A stretch of 50,864 bases of DNA from Candidatus Lambdaproteobacteria bacterium RIFOXYD2_FULL_56_26 (GCA_001783715.1 MFNF01000008.1:1-50864); one strand, 5' to 3'; counted from the stretch's first letter, positions 8,964-17,094 are shown. A program made the numbers and translations. Notes: generated by a model from the letters alone, not told the origin.

Positions 8964-9358
8964 GGGGCCTCCGGGGGCCAGAGTTTGTCTTCTTGCAAGA
9001 GCCAATTCTGGGCCTTCACCCAAGCGCCGCCCAGGGATTCCAGGGACCGGGCCAATTCCGGGTCGCTGTCCGGCCCCAGGTGGCTCAAGTGGTCCGCCTC
9101 CCGGACGAAGCTGGCCCCTTGGGTCCAAAGCGCCCAATCGTCCCCCGGCCGATTGGTCCTGGCCAACCCCGGCTTGGGGTCGAGCAGGCTGTGGCCCGCA
9201 AAGGGGGCAAGGTTGGGTTGGCCCAACATATCCATCACCGTAGAGGCCAACCGGTCCACCCCCATACGGCCCAAGATCAGGCCATGCCCCAGGGCACCCA
9301 AGAGGGACAAAAACAGGAAACCCGAGACCCCCAACCGGGAGAGGAAGCGAAAAGACAC
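8960..9358 (-). CDS. Small membrane protein resembling a detached sulfatase C-terminal subdomain
   Basis: From the GTG at 9358 this is a 132-residue protein: a basic start, one transmembrane helix (about residues 11-29) and an extracytoplasmic tail. The tail segment STVMDMLGQPN followed by FAGHSLLDPKPG and WALWTQGASFV looks like the region after the metal site of LTA-synthase-type sulfatases, where the typical pattern is DLxPTxxxLLG then GxSL. It lacks every catalytic motif. It overlaps the intact sulfatase gene by four bases. It may be a partner subunit or the remnant of a second sulfatase. A longer frame starts with GTG at 9421, but that codon lies inside a candidate -35 box. Confidence 0.62.
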   Translation of the reverse strand: MSFRFLSRLGVSGFLFLSLLGALGHGLILGRMGVDRLASTVMDMLGQPNLAPFAGHSLLDPKPGLARTNRPGDDWALWTQGASFVREADHLSHLGPDSDPELARSLESLGGAWVKAQNWLLQEDKLWPPEAP

Positions 9359-9395
9359 AAAACCCCTATCATCTGAAGAAAAAAGACCGGAGTTC

Positions 9396-9423
9396 AAGAT
9401 AACCGCTTTATCAAGAATCACAA
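9396..9423 (-). promoter_or_regulatory. Candidate promoter for the sulfatase pair
   Basis: On the minus strand TTGTGA (9418-9423) lies 16 bases from TATCTT (9396-9401). If used, transcription would start near 9389 and the GTG at 9358 would be the first good start. Confidence 0.25.
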
Positions 9424-9454
9424 AGTCGCTAGGTTAACCCCCAGAAGGGGCCTT

Positions 9455-9484
9455 TTGACTTTAGGCCGTAACCAGTAGGATAAC
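9455..9484 (+). promoter_or_regulatory. Candidate promoter for the hisA operon
   Basis: TTGACT (9455-9460) and GATAAC (9479-9484) are 18 bases apart. A start near 9491 would give a leader of about 22 bases carrying AAAAGGG before the ATG at 9513. Confidence 0.35.
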
Positions 9485-9512
9485 TTCTTTCTTCTCCCTT
9501 GAAAAGGGCCAC

Positions 9513-10268
9513 ATGAAATTTCGTCCTTGCATCGACCTGCACCAAGGCAAGGTCAAACAGGTGGTCGGCTCCAGTTTCGCCCAAGGGTTGGTCACCAACT
9601 TCGAGGCCAAGCAGCCTGCCGCTTGGTTCGCCGACCTTTACCGCCAAGACGGGCTGACCGGCGGCCATGTAATCCAGCTGGGATCGGGGAACCGGGAAGC
9701 CGCCCAAGCCGCCTTGGCGGCATGGCCACAGGGGCTCCAGATCGGCGGTGGGGTGGACGAGACCAACGCCAAGGCCTGGATCGAGGCGGGGGCTGCGGCG
9801 GTGATCGTCACCTCGGCGGTGTTTAAGGACGGCAAGGTGGACCTGGACCGGCTCAACAAATTGGTCCGGGCGGTCGGCAAAAAACGGCTGGTCTTGGACC
9901 TCAGTTGCCGAAAACAGGCAGGCCAATACTTTGTGGTTACCGACCTGTGGACCAAGTTCACCTCCAGCCGGATCGAACCCCAAACGCTCGACTTTTTTGC
10001 CCGCCATTGCGCTGAATTTCTGATCCACGCCGTGGATGTCGAAGGCAAGGGGCTGGGGATTGATGGGGAACTGCTCTCCCTTTTGGGCCGCTGGGGCGGG
10101 CACCCGATGACCTACGCCGGAGGGGTACGCTCCCAAGAGGACATCACCGCCATAGGCACCCTGGGCCAAGGGCAGATCGATTTTACCGTCGGCAGCGCCC
10201 TGGACCTCTTTGGGGGCCAGGGGCTCAAGTACAAGGACTTGGTTGCAGCCCAAACCCAAGGAGTTTGA
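9513..10268 (+). CDS. hisA: Eukaryote-type ProFAR isomerase (HisA/HIS6 family)
   Basis: This enzyme isomerises ProFAR to PRFAR, the substrate of HisH-HisF. The 251-residue sequence matches the HIS6-like branch known from fungi and plants and from a few bacteria, not the ordinary bacterial HisA. Its N-terminus MKFRPCIDLHQGKVKQ carries catalytic Asp8, GHVIQLGSGN and LQIGGGVDETNA follow, and the second catalytic Asp129 lies in LVLDLSCRK. Near the end, MTYAGGVRSQEDI and VGSALDLFGG form the second phosphate site. It heads a plus-strand run with trmL directly abutting, about 8.3 kb from hisHF on the same strand. The identification is strong; the transfer history is inferred. Confidence 0.93.
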   Translation: MKFRPCIDLHQGKVKQVVGSSFAQGLVTNFEAKQPAAWFADLYRQDGLTGGHVIQLGSGNREAAQAALAAWPQGLQIGGGVDETNAKAWIEAGAAAVIVTSAVFKDGKVDLDRLNKLVRAVGKKRLVLDLSCRKQAGQYFVVTDLWTKFTSSRIEPQTLDFFARHCAEFLIHAVDVEGKGLGIDGELLSLLGRWGGHPMTYAGGVRSQEDITAIGTLGQGQIDFTVGSALDLFGGQGLKYKDLVAAQTQGV

Positions 10269-10739
10269 TTGTTCACCCTGACCCTGATCGAACCGGAGAT
10301 CCCGCCCAACACCGGCAACATCGCTCGGCTCTGCGCCGCCACCGGCACCAGACTCGAAGTGGTCGGCCCGATCGGTTTTTCCATGGACGACAAAGCAGTC
10401 AAACGGGCCGGGCTGGACTACTGGGACCAAGTGGACCTGCTGCGCATCTTGGACAAAGCTTCATTTTTGGACGGGCTCAACCCGGAGCAATGCCACTTTT
10501 TTTCCACCAAAGCCTTGACCCCCTACCACCAAGCGAAGTACCAACCGGGGGACCGGTTGATTTTTGGTGCCGAAACTCGAGGGTTGGGGCCAGAGATTTT
10601 AGCCCGATTCGCCCACAAGACGGTTTTGGTGCCGATCTTTAATCCCAAGGTGCGGAGCCTAAACCTGTCCAACACTGCAGCCTTGGCGCTCTACGAAGCG
10701 CTGCGCCAAACCGGAGCCCTGGACCAACCATGCTGGTAG
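10269..10739 (+). CDS. trmL: tRNA (cytidine/uridine-34 2'-O)-methyltransferase TrmL, SPOUT family
   Basis: TrmL methylates the wobble ribose of certain tRNA-Leu isoacceptors. The 156-residue protein has all three SPOUT motifs: motif 1 PNTGNIARLCAATG, motif 2 LIFGAETRGLG and motif 3 VRSLNLSNTAALALYE, which form the knotted SAM site. The TTG at 10269 starts directly after the hisA stop, with AAGGAG five bases upstream. Its 3' end overlaps the next gene by ten bases, suggesting one transcript. The length is typical. Confidence 0.93.
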   Translation: MFTLTLIEPEIPPNTGNIARLCAATGTRLEVVGPIGFSMDDKAVKRAGLDYWDQVDLLRILDKASFLDGLNPEQCHFFSTKALTPYHQAKYQPGDRLIFGAETRGLGPEILARFAHKTVLVPIFNPKVRSLNLSNTAALALYEALRQTGALDQPCW

Positions 10740-11347
10740 AGATTCACAAGGATTCCCCCCAGGCCCGGAAGCTGGCCCAAGTGGTCGAGGTGCTGGAAAA
10801 CGACGGGGTGGTGATCTTTCCGACCGAAGCGACCTACGTTTTTGCCTGTGCCATCGAATCCAAAAAAGCGATGAAACGGATCGAGGCGCTCAAGCCGACG
10901 GACAAACACAAACCCTTCACCTTCGTTTGCTCCGGCCCCAGCCAATTCGAGCAGTACACCAAAGGCATCCCGACCCCCCTGTTCCGCAAGATCCGTTCTT
11001 TGATCCCCGGTCCTTACGTGTTTATCTTTGAGGCCAGCAAGCTGATCCCCAAGGTGCTGTTGACCCCTCGGTCCACGGTCGGAGTCAAGATGCCCAACTC
11101 CCCTATTGCCTTGGGCCTCGCCGAAGCGATGAACCGGCCCATAGTTACCAGCAGTCTGCCGCTCCAGCCGGACCAGGATATCTGGTACCCCTGGTCGATC
11201 GAAGAGGAGTATGGCCGCTTGGTGGACCTGATCGTGGACGGCGGAGACCTGACCATCGCCGAAAGCTCGGTACTCGACTTTTCGGTGGACCCGCCCCAGA
11301 TCATCCGGGCCGGGGTAGGGGACCTGTCTTGGCTGGAAGAGTACTGA
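10730..11347 (+). CDS. YciO/TsaC (Sua5-YrdC) family threonylcarbamoyl-AMP synthase-like protein
   Basis: This is a 205-residue YrdC-fold protein. The N-terminal DGVVIFPTEATYVFAC and the following KPTDKHKPFTFVC segment are the nucleotide and threonine-binding parts. VGVKMPNSPIALGLAEA is the typical central segment. The SANLSG-like motif of true TsaC is replaced by TSSLPLQPDQD, which is the YciO pattern. TsaC makes threonylcarbamoyl-AMP for the t6A modification of tRNA; the activity of YciO-type members is less certain. The position behind trmL supports a tRNA-related role. Confidence 0.88.
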   Translation: MLVEIHKDSPQARKLAQVVEVLENDGVVIFPTEATYVFACAIESKKAMKRIEALKPTDKHKPFTFVCSGPSQFEQYTKGIPTPLFRKIRSLIPGPYVFIFEASKLIPKVLLTPRSTVGVKMPNSPIALGLAEAMNRPIVTSSLPLQPDQDIWYPWSIEEEYGRLVDLIVDGGDLTIAESSVLDFSVDPPQIIRAGVGDLSWLEEY

Positions 11348-11405
11348 TCAACCTTGGCCCCTCAGACCCCACTCTTGGCCCCCCAACCCCCCACTTCCGT
11401 TTGTC

Positions 11406-11759
11406 ATGACAGCCCTGACGGTACAAGAAATCTTTCGTAAAGTCGCCTTGGGGATCGAACAGAAGCCCGAAAAGGTCCGGGAGGTGGATTCGGTCTTTTT
11501 GTTCAAGATCAGCGGCCCACAAGGGGGAGTCTTTCACCTCGACCTCAAGAATCACCCGGGGGTCTCCTTTGAAGAGAAACCGGCCGAAGTAGTCTTGGAG
11601 ATGCGGGACAAGGACTTCATCAAGCTGTACAACGGAACCCTGCCCGGTTTTAAGGCGGTGTTGTGCGGGAAACTGAAGATCCGAGGGGAATTGGCCTTGG
11701 CCACAAGGCTCAGCGAGGTGTTTTTTGCGGCCAAATCCAACGAAGCGGAGACAAAATAA
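11406..11759 (+). CDS. SCP2 sterol-transfer domain protein
   Basis: This is a 117-residue single-domain protein. The pattern VFLFKISGPQGGVFHLDLK, then AEVVLEMRDKDFIKLYNG and a C-terminal GKLKIRGELALATRLSEVF is the lipid-binding SCP2 fold. Bacterial members bind hydrophobic ligands such as fatty acids or quinone precursors, and the ligand here is unknown. It lies 58 bases after the YciO-like gene with no obvious terminator between, so it may be the last gene of the hisA-trmL transcript. Confidence 0.85.
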   Translation: MTALTVQEIFRKVALGIEQKPEKVREVDSVFLFKISGPQGGVFHLDLKNHPGVSFEEKPAEVVLEMRDKDFIKLYNGTLPGFKAVLCGKLKIRGELALATRLSEVFFAAKSNEAETK

Positions 11760-11764
11760 CCGGT

Positions 11765-11842
11765 CGCCGGACCGAAAAAGCCCGGCGTTGCACCCTGCCC
11801 GGACGTTCGTCCGTGGACAGGCTGGAACCCTAAGGCAGGGTG
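11765..11842. terminator. Tandem hairpins between convergent genes
   Basis: Two structures lie in tandem. CGCCGG (11765-11770) pairs with CCGGCG (11782-11787). CACCCTGCC (11791-11799) pairs perfectly with GGCAGGGTG (11834-11842), enclosing a third hairpin CGGACG-TT-CGTCCG (11800-11813). The outer right arm runs into the 3' end of the minus-strand gene. No T-tract follows, so transcription stop is inferred from position only. Confidence 0.4.
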
Positions 11843-12033
11843 CTCATCAAAAACTCGTCCACCGCCCTCTCGTCCTTGTGTTCCAGGAACTCGGGAAGGT
11901 TGGAGTCGGTAGCGATGATTTGTTTGATCTGCCCACCATGTTTGACAAACTCATTGACGGCCATGGCCAGCTCTTCGTGGCCGGGGTTAAAGGAACGAGA
12001 CTTCCTCCGTCTGGTAATGAATTTCCGTTTCAT
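11830..12033 (-). CDS. Small basic protein of unknown function
   Basis: This is a 67-residue protein starting MKRKFITRRRKSR, a very basic N-terminus that could contact nucleic acid. The middle AMAVNEFVKHGGQIKQI resembles the short VxxFLxxGGxI element seen in SutA-like small regulators, and the C-terminal half is acidic. The ATG at 12033 follows AAAGGAGG at ideal spacing, so it is preferred to the frame extending ten codons further. The strong ribosome-binding site supports a real gene, but I cannot assign a function. Confidence 0.6.
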   Translation of the reverse strand: MKRKFITRRRKSRSFNPGHEELAMAVNEFVKHGGQIKQIIATDSNLPEFLEHKDERAVDEFLMSTLP

Positions 12034-12389
12034 GCTGCCTCCTTTGGCGGCTTTAGGGTCCAATGTTTTCCCAGCCTTCCTTTTTTCAGGTTCCTCAAAA
12101 ACGTCTCCAGAAGAACTTTGGGGAGACTGTCGTTTTCGTTAGGCCACCTTCAACGGCTGTGACCCTCATGCTGCAAAGGCCATGCCGCTGTTTATTTTTG
12201 TATAATACCAGACATTTAACCGAAACCACCGAAGCCCTAACTTCGACCATTTGGGCGAGCCGATAAAAGTGGCCCGATAAAACTCGACAGAATCGTCGGA
12301 CCCACTTTGAGCGCTAACCTTGACAGCAAGTCCAAGGTCAAGGCAGGATCAAAGAGTTGGGCGAAATTCTTATTCCTTTTGGGGGAGCC
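12034..12389. other. Non-coding region between the small basic ORF and pgk
   Basis: No gene is supported in these 356 bases. A perfect -10 box TATAAT lies at 12201-12206 but has no good -35 at normal spacing. A perfect -35 box TTGACA lies at 12320-12325 with a poor -10 CAGGAT 18 bases downstream. Either could drive pgk; the second would leave a leader of about 35 bases. GGGGGAG immediately precedes the pgk GTG. Confidence 0.45.
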
Positions 12390-13574
12390 GTGAACAAACT
12401 GACCATTGAAGACCTTTCGGTAAAAGGAAAACGGGTGTTTTTGCGGGTGGACTTCAACGTCCCCCTCAAAAACGGCGTGGTAAAGGACGACACCCGGATC
12501 AGAGCCGCCTTGCCGACCATCACCTACCTGCAAAAACATGGGGCCAAAATCATCCTGGTTTCCCATTTGGGCCGCCCCGACGGCCAAAGGGCGGAAGAAT
12601 ACAGCCTTCGGCCCGTAGCAGCGGTCTTGGAATCGCTGTTGGGCCAGCCGGTCTCCTTCTCCCCCGACCTCCTGGGCCCGGTCGCCGAAACCGCCATCAA
12701 CTGCCTCAAAGAAGGGCATTGCCTGTTGATGGAAAACATTCGGTTTTACCCCGAAGAAACCGAAAACGATGCCCAATTCTCCCGAGAACTCGCCTCTCTG
12801 GCCGACCTTTACGTCATGGACGCTTTTGGCACCTGCCACCGGGCCCACGCTTCCACCTACGGCGTAGCCAAGCACTTCAAAAATGCCGCCTGCGGGTACC
12901 TGATGCAAAAGGAGCTGGAATACCTGGGCTCCCTGCTGACCAACCCCAAGCGCCCCTTTGTCACCATCACCGGCGGGGCCAAGGTTTCCGACAAGGTGGA
13001 ACTGCTCAGCAACATGCTGGACATCGCCGACCACATTCTGATCGGCGGGGCCATGGCCTACAGCTTCCTCAAGGTATTGGAGGTCAAGGTGGGTAATTCC
13101 AGAATTGAGGCGGACAAGCTTGATCTGGTCCAGCAGATTTTGGACAAGGCCAAACGGCTGGGCAAGGGACTGCACCTCCCGGTGGACCACGTGGTGGCCA
13201 CCGAATTCAACGAAAATTCCGCCCCCAAAGCGGTGGAAGGGGACATCCCCGAAGGTTACATGGGCCTGGACATTGGTCCCAAAACGGCGGCAAAGTACAG
13301 CCAGTTGATCGGCCAAGCCCAAAGCCTGTTTTGGAACGGCCCGATGGGGGTCTTTGAATGGCCCAATTTTAAAACCGGAACCATGACGGTGGCCCAAGCG
13401 GTGGCCAACAATCCGGGCATTACCGTGATCGGCGGCGGTGACTCGGTCACGGCGATCAACATGGCCGGGTTGGCAGACAAAATCTCCCATATCTCCACCG
13501 GCGGCGGTGCCTCCCTTGAGTTTATGCAAGGGAACCCAATGCCGGGGGTTGAAGCCTTAGCCGAGAGGAACTGA
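12390..13574 (+). CDS. pgk: Phosphoglycerate kinase
   Basis: Pgk interconverts 1,3-bisphosphoglycerate and 3-phosphoglycerate with ATP formation. The 394-residue protein has the N-terminal RVDFNVP, the substrate-binding SHLGRPDG, ENIRFYPEE, and DAFGTCHRAHAST, in which a Cys replaces the usual Ala. The C-terminal nucleotide-binding half shows ITGGAKVSDKVE, LFWNGPMGVFE and a final TGGGASLEF. The GTG at 12390 is chosen because GGGGGAG precedes it and the protein then begins NKLTIEDLSVKGK, as in the family. The stop overlaps the tpiA ATG by one base. Confidence 0.97.
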   Translation: MNKLTIEDLSVKGKRVFLRVDFNVPLKNGVVKDDTRIRAALPTITYLQKHGAKIILVSHLGRPDGQRAEEYSLRPVAAVLESLLGQPVSFSPDLLGPVAETAINCLKEGHCLLMENIRFYPEETENDAQFSRELASLADLYVMDAFGTCHRAHASTYGVAKHFKNAACGYLMQKELEYLGSLLTNPKRPFVTITGGAKVSDKVELLSNMLDIADHILIGGAMAYSFLKVLEVKVGNSRIEADKLDLVQQILDKAKRLGKGLHLPVDHVVATEFNENSAPKAVEGDIPEGYMGLDIGPKTAAKYSQLIGQAQSLFWNGPMGVFEWPNFKTGTMTVAQAVANNPGITVIGGGDSVTAINMAGLADKISHISTGGGASLEFMQGNPMPGVEALAERN

Positions 13575-14329
13575 TGGCTCGCAAAAAAATCATTGCCGGT
13601 AACTGGAAGATGAACCTGCTACCCAAGGAAGCTTGGGAGCTGGTGGACGGGCTCAAGGAAGGCTTGGTGATCAAGCCGCTGGTCGAAATGGTGGTGCTGC
13701 CCCAAACCGGGCTGTTGTCCCTGGTGGGCGAATTGCTGCAAGATTCGGTGATCTCCTTAGGAGCCCAAACCTCCTCCAAATACCGAAACGGTGCCCACAC
13801 CGGGGACGGTTCCCCCGACCTGTTGCGAGCCCTGGGCTGTAGGTATGCCTTGAGCGGCCACTCCGAACGGAGGCAAGACCACGGCGAAAGCGACCTGGAA
13901 GTCGCCGAACAGGCCCTCTCCCAAATCGCCGCCGGGTTAAAAAGCATCGTTTGTGTGGGCGAATCCTTGAGCGAACGGGAAGCAGGCAGCTACAAAGAGA
14001 AAATTGCCGCCCAGGTTAAGGCCCTGTACAGTACGGTCCCCAAAGAACTGATGGGTGAACTGGTCCTGGCTTACGAGCCGATCTGGGCCATTGGCACCGG
14101 CAAAACCGCCAGCCCCGAACAAGCCGAGGAAGTTCATAGCTTTATCCGCAGCCAGATTGCCGCTTTGGCAGGCGAAGCAGTAGCCAACCTGACTCCCCTC
14201 CTTTATGGTGGCAGTGCCAAGGCGGACAATGCCGCCAGCCTGATGGGCAAACCCAACATTGACGGACTCTTGGTCGGCGGTGCCAGCCTCAAGTCCGATG
14301 AATTCTTAAAAATCTACCAAGCCAGCTAG
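13574..14329 (+). CDS. tpiA: Triosephosphate isomerase
   Basis: TpiA interconverts dihydroxyacetone phosphate and glyceraldehyde 3-phosphate. The 251-residue TIM barrel has the substrate-binding GNWKMN, the electrophilic His in SGHSERR, the catalytic Glu in YEPIWAIGTGK with its mobile loop, and the phosphate-binding LLYGGSA and LLVGGASL. It is coupled to pgk by a one-base overlap and followed after 12 bases by secG, a pgk-tpiA-secG order common in bacteria. Confidence 0.98.
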   Translation: MARKKIIAGNWKMNLLPKEAWELVDGLKEGLVIKPLVEMVVLPQTGLLSLVGELLQDSVISLGAQTSSKYRNGAHTGDGSPDLLRALGCRYALSGHSERRQDHGESDLEVAEQALSQIAAGLKSIVCVGESLSEREAGSYKEKIAAQVKALYSTVPKELMGELVLAYEPIWAIGTGKTASPEQAEEVHSFIRSQIAALAGEAVANLTPLLYGGSAKADNAASLMGKPNIDGLLVGGASLKSDEFLKIYQAS

Positions 14330-14341
14330 GAGCAAACGTAC

Positions 14342-14749
14342 ATGAACGGATTTTTGACTGCATTCCACGTAATCACCTGCTTTTTCATTATCTTTGCGGT
14401 TCTGCTCCAGGTGGGCCGTGGTGCCGAGCTGGGTGCGGCGTTTGGCAGCATGGGTCAAGCCCAGTCTTCCCGTGGTCCCCAAAGCTTTATGGCCAAGTTC
14501 ACCACGGTGATCGCCATTTTGTTTATGTGCACCAGCGCCCTGCTCACCTACCAGTCCAGCCCCAGCCGTCAATCCAGCGTGATGGACAAGGTGGAGTTGC
14601 CTGCTCCTGCTCCGGCGGCTGACCCTTCTTCGGTCACTACCGAGACCATGCCTTTGACCAGCGAGGCCCTCAAGACCGCAGCCCCGGTCGAAGCCCAGGC
14701 TCCGGCCACCGTACCCCCGGTAGAAGCTCCGGCTCCTGCTGCTCAGTAG
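14342..14749 (+). CDS. secG: Protein translocase subunit SecG
   Basis: SecG is the small accessory subunit of the SecYEG channel. The 135-residue protein has the two expected transmembrane helices (about residues 5-23 and 52-70) joined by a cytoplasmic loop holding the conserved LLQVGRGAELGAAFG and a Gln/Ser-rich stretch. A long Ala/Pro-rich tail follows from about residue 85, which is low complexity and common in GC-rich lineages. It lies 12 bases after tpiA. Confidence 0.94.
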   Translation: MNGFLTAFHVITCFFIIFAVLLQVGRGAELGAAFGSMGQAQSSRGPQSFMAKFTTVIAILFMCTSALLTYQSSPSRQSSVMDKVELPAPAPAADPSSVTTETMPLTSEALKTAAPVEAQAPATVPPVEAPAPAAQ

Positions 14750-14758
14750 TACCGGAAC

Positions 14759-15082
14759 TTGGTAAAACTGATCGTTTACTGCCCCCCGGAGGCCCAAGAG
14801 CCGATTTTATCGGCCTTGGCCCAAGCGGGGGTGGGCCGGATCGGGGCCTACGATTCCTGGTCGATTGGTTTTGGGGTGGAGGAACGATTCCGCCCTCTGG
14901 AGGGTTCTCATCCCTACCAAGGGCAGACCGGCAGCTTGACCGAGTTGACGGTCCGCAGGTTGGAATTCCAGGTGGAAGACCGCCGGTACCTGGAGGTCAT
15001 AGATTTGGTCAAAGCCCACCACCCCTACGAAGTCCCGCCCATTGAGGTTTTACCTCTACTCTACCCGACCGAACCCGGTTAA
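14759..15082 (+). CDS. YqfO/NIF3-associated CutA-like domain protein
   Basis: This is a 107-residue protein of the stand-alone YqfO-type (COG3323-like) family. It begins VKLIVYCPPEAQEPILSAL and has the characteristic GVGRIGAYDSWSIG, then FRPLEGSHPYQGQTG and AHHPYEVPPIEV. The fold is ferredoxin-like and usually trimeric, and no enzymatic role is established. The TTG at 14759 begins the family N-terminus; the ribosome-binding site is weak, so translation may depend on coupling to secG ten bases upstream. Confidence 0.85.
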   Translation: MVKLIVYCPPEAQEPILSALAQAGVGRIGAYDSWSIGFGVEERFRPLEGSHPYQGQTGSLTELTVRRLEFQVEDRRYLEVIDLVKAHHPYEVPPIEVLPLLYPTEPG

Positions 15083-15103
15083 CTCCAGGCCCGGTGAGGT
15101 AGG

Positions 15104-15757
15104 TCAGACCAATTTGGTGATGTCCTTTTCCCGGCCCAGCAGGACCAAGGCATCTTTGGCCTCGATCTTGTCCCCCGCCAAGGGATTGAGAACCAGCCCA
15201 TGCGGATCGGCGTGACGGCGGATCCCGATCACCGAAACGCCGAACTTGGACCGAAGGTTCATCTCCACCAGGGTTTTTCCGACCATCCATTCCAGAGCGG
15301 GCACTTCGGCCAAACTGAATTCGTCGCTCAACTCCACAAACTCCAAAACATTGGGATGGGCCAGTTGTTTGGCCAGTCGTTGGGCAATCTCCCGTTCCGG
15401 TTCGATCACCTTGGAGGCCCCCAACTGCCGCAGGATCTGGCCGTGCATCGGGGTGATCGCCTTGGCCAGGATCTCGCCGAGCCCCAGTTCCTTGAGCACC
15501 ATCACCGCCAGGATGTTGGGCTCCATCTCCCCAATCGCCACAATCCCCAAGTCCGCTTCTGCCACCCCTGCCTCGGCCATGGACTTCGGATCGGAAGCAT
15601 CGGTCTGGACCGCAAAGGCCACAAACTCGGCGATGTCCCGCACCTTGGTTTCGTCGTTGTCGATGGCGATGACCTCCAGTCCCGCCAAGGCGAGGGATTT
15701 TGCCAATTCAAAGCCAAACTGACCCAAACCGATCACCGCTGCCGTTCGATTGCTCAT
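15104..15757 (-). CDS. ktrA: Potassium uptake regulatory subunit KtrA (RCK domain)
   Basis: KtrA is the cytoplasmic gating ring of the KtrAB potassium transporter. The 217-residue protein has an RCK_N Rossmann fold with VIGLGQFGFELAKSL at the start and Asp-Asn-Asp in AIDNDE, which contacts the nucleotide ribose. The RCK_C part begins around residue 135 (LVEMNLRSKFGVSVIGI). The ATG overlaps the ktrB stop by four bases, as expected for subunits made in fixed ratio. The length is that of KtrA rather than the double-length TrkA. Confidence 0.93.
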   Translation of the reverse strand: MSNRTAAVIGLGQFGFELAKSLALAGLEVIAIDNDETKVRDIAEFVAFAVQTDASDPKSMAEAGVAEADLGIVAIGEMEPNILAVMVLKELGLGEILAKAITPMHGQILRQLGASKVIEPEREIAQRLAKQLAHPNVLEFVELSDEFSLAEVPALEWMVGKTLVEMNLRSKFGVSVIGIRRHADPHGLVLNPLAGDKIEAKDALVLLGREKDITKLV

Positions 15758-17094
15758 CCGATATAAACCGTTTCTTTAGGGTAAGAGATACGCTCTTTTT
15801 GGTCCAAAAGCAGCGCCATAAACAAGGTTACCGGTCCCACTCTGCCTAGGAGCATGGTCAAAGAGAGCAGTAGTTTGGAACCTTCGCCAAAACCTCCGGA
15901 AAAACTGACTCCCCCCGGCGCTCCGATGGAAAGGCCCACTGTCGCAAAGGCAGAGATCACCTCAAAGAGGGAGTCGATAAAATTGGTCGTTTCCAACTCT
16001 TCGATCAAAAAGGTGACCACAAAGATATAAACCCCCGAGAGGGTAACGATCACCATGGCCTTGGACACCAATTCGGGGGCCAAGGTCCGCCGCCAGATTC
16101 GGGTTTCCCGGTGGCCCCGTAAGGTGGCCCAGAGATGCAGAAGGATCACCGCAAAGGTGGTGTTTTTTATCCCTCCGCCAGTGGAGCCCGGCGAAGCGCC
16201 GATCCACATCAAGAGCATGGTCAAGAGCAGGGTGGCGGGCTGGAGCTGGGCATAGTCCCAGGTGTTGAACCCGGCGGTCCTGGCGGTGACCGAAGCGAAC
16301 CAACTGAGCAGGAGTTGCTCCCCCCAGGAGGTTTGTTGGTCCAAAAACAAATGCCGGTGTTCCACCAAAAGATAGCCTACGAACCCAAACAGCAGGAGCC
16401 CCCCGGAGCTGGCCAAGGCCAGCTTGCTGTGCAGACTCAACCGGATCCGGCGGCCCAAAACATACTCCTTGAGGTCAAAGAGTACCAAAAACCCCAAGCC
16501 CCCCAGGATCACCAATCCGCTGATCCACAAGACCACAAAAAAATCGGTCCCATAAGACATCAGGTTGTCGTCCCAAAGGGAAAACCCGGCGTTGTTAAAC
16601 GCCGAAACGGAATGGAAAAGTCCGTAAAAGGCTGCCTCGCCCCAAGGCATTTGGGCGGCAAAGCGCAGCGCCAGCCCCAGCGCCCCCACCAACTCCACGG
16701 TCACTACAAAAAAAACTACCAACTTCAAGAACCGGGCAATGCTCAAGGCCCCGCCAAGGTTCCAGAACTCCTGGAGCCGTTTTTTTTCGGTCAGCCCCAC
16801 TTTTTTGCCCATCATCAGGCTGATCAGGATACCCAAGGTCAAAAAACCCAGCCCTCCGGCCTGGATCAGCAGGAGGATCACCGTTTGGCCGAACAGGGTA
16901 AAGGTTTGGGGGGTACTGACTACGATCAGGCCGGTGACGCAGACCGCCGAGGTGGCGGTAAAAAGGGCATTGGTCAGGCTGATCCCTTGGTAGGTAGCGC
17001 CGGGCAAGAGCAGGCCCAGAGTTCCAGCCCCAATCAGGCCGACAAAACTGAGCAAAATCAACTGGAAGGAAGAGAGCTTGGCGGAAAACTTCAT
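15754..17094 (-). CDS. ktrB: Potassium uptake transmembrane subunit KtrB (TrkH family)
   Basis: KtrB forms the potassium pore. The 446-residue protein has about eight to ten hydrophobic segments in the four M1-P-M2 repeats. Pore-loop sequences are visible: TATSAVCVTGL, HSVSAFNNAGFSL, TARTAGFNTWD and ISAFATVGLSIG, each containing the selectivity-filter Gly. The conserved SPGSTGGGIK precedes the third intramembrane hinge region. GGGAGGG stands just before the ATG. It follows the zinc-ribbon gene by 18 bases and is coupled to ktrA. Confidence 0.93.
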   Translation of the reverse strand: MKFSAKLSSFQLILLSFVGLIGAGTLGLLLPGATYQGISLTNALFTATSAVCVTGLIVVSTPQTFTLFGQTVILLLIQAGGLGFLTLGILISLMMGKKVGLTEKKRLQEFWNLGGALSIARFLKLVVFFVVTVELVGALGLALRFAAQMPWGEAAFYGLFHSVSAFNNAGFSLWDDNLMSYGTDFFVVLWISGLVILGGLGFLVLFDLKEYVLGRRIRLSLHSKLALASSGGLLLFGFVGYLLVEHRHLFLDQQTSWGEQLLLSWFASVTARTAGFNTWDYAQLQPATLLLTMLLMWIGASPGSTGGGIKNTTFAVILLHLWATLRGHRETRIWRRTLAPELVSKAMVIVTLSGVYIFVVTFLIEELETTNFIDSLFEVISAFATVGLSIGAPGGVSFSGGFGEGSKLLLSLTMLLGRVGPVTLFMALLLDQKERISYPKETVYIG

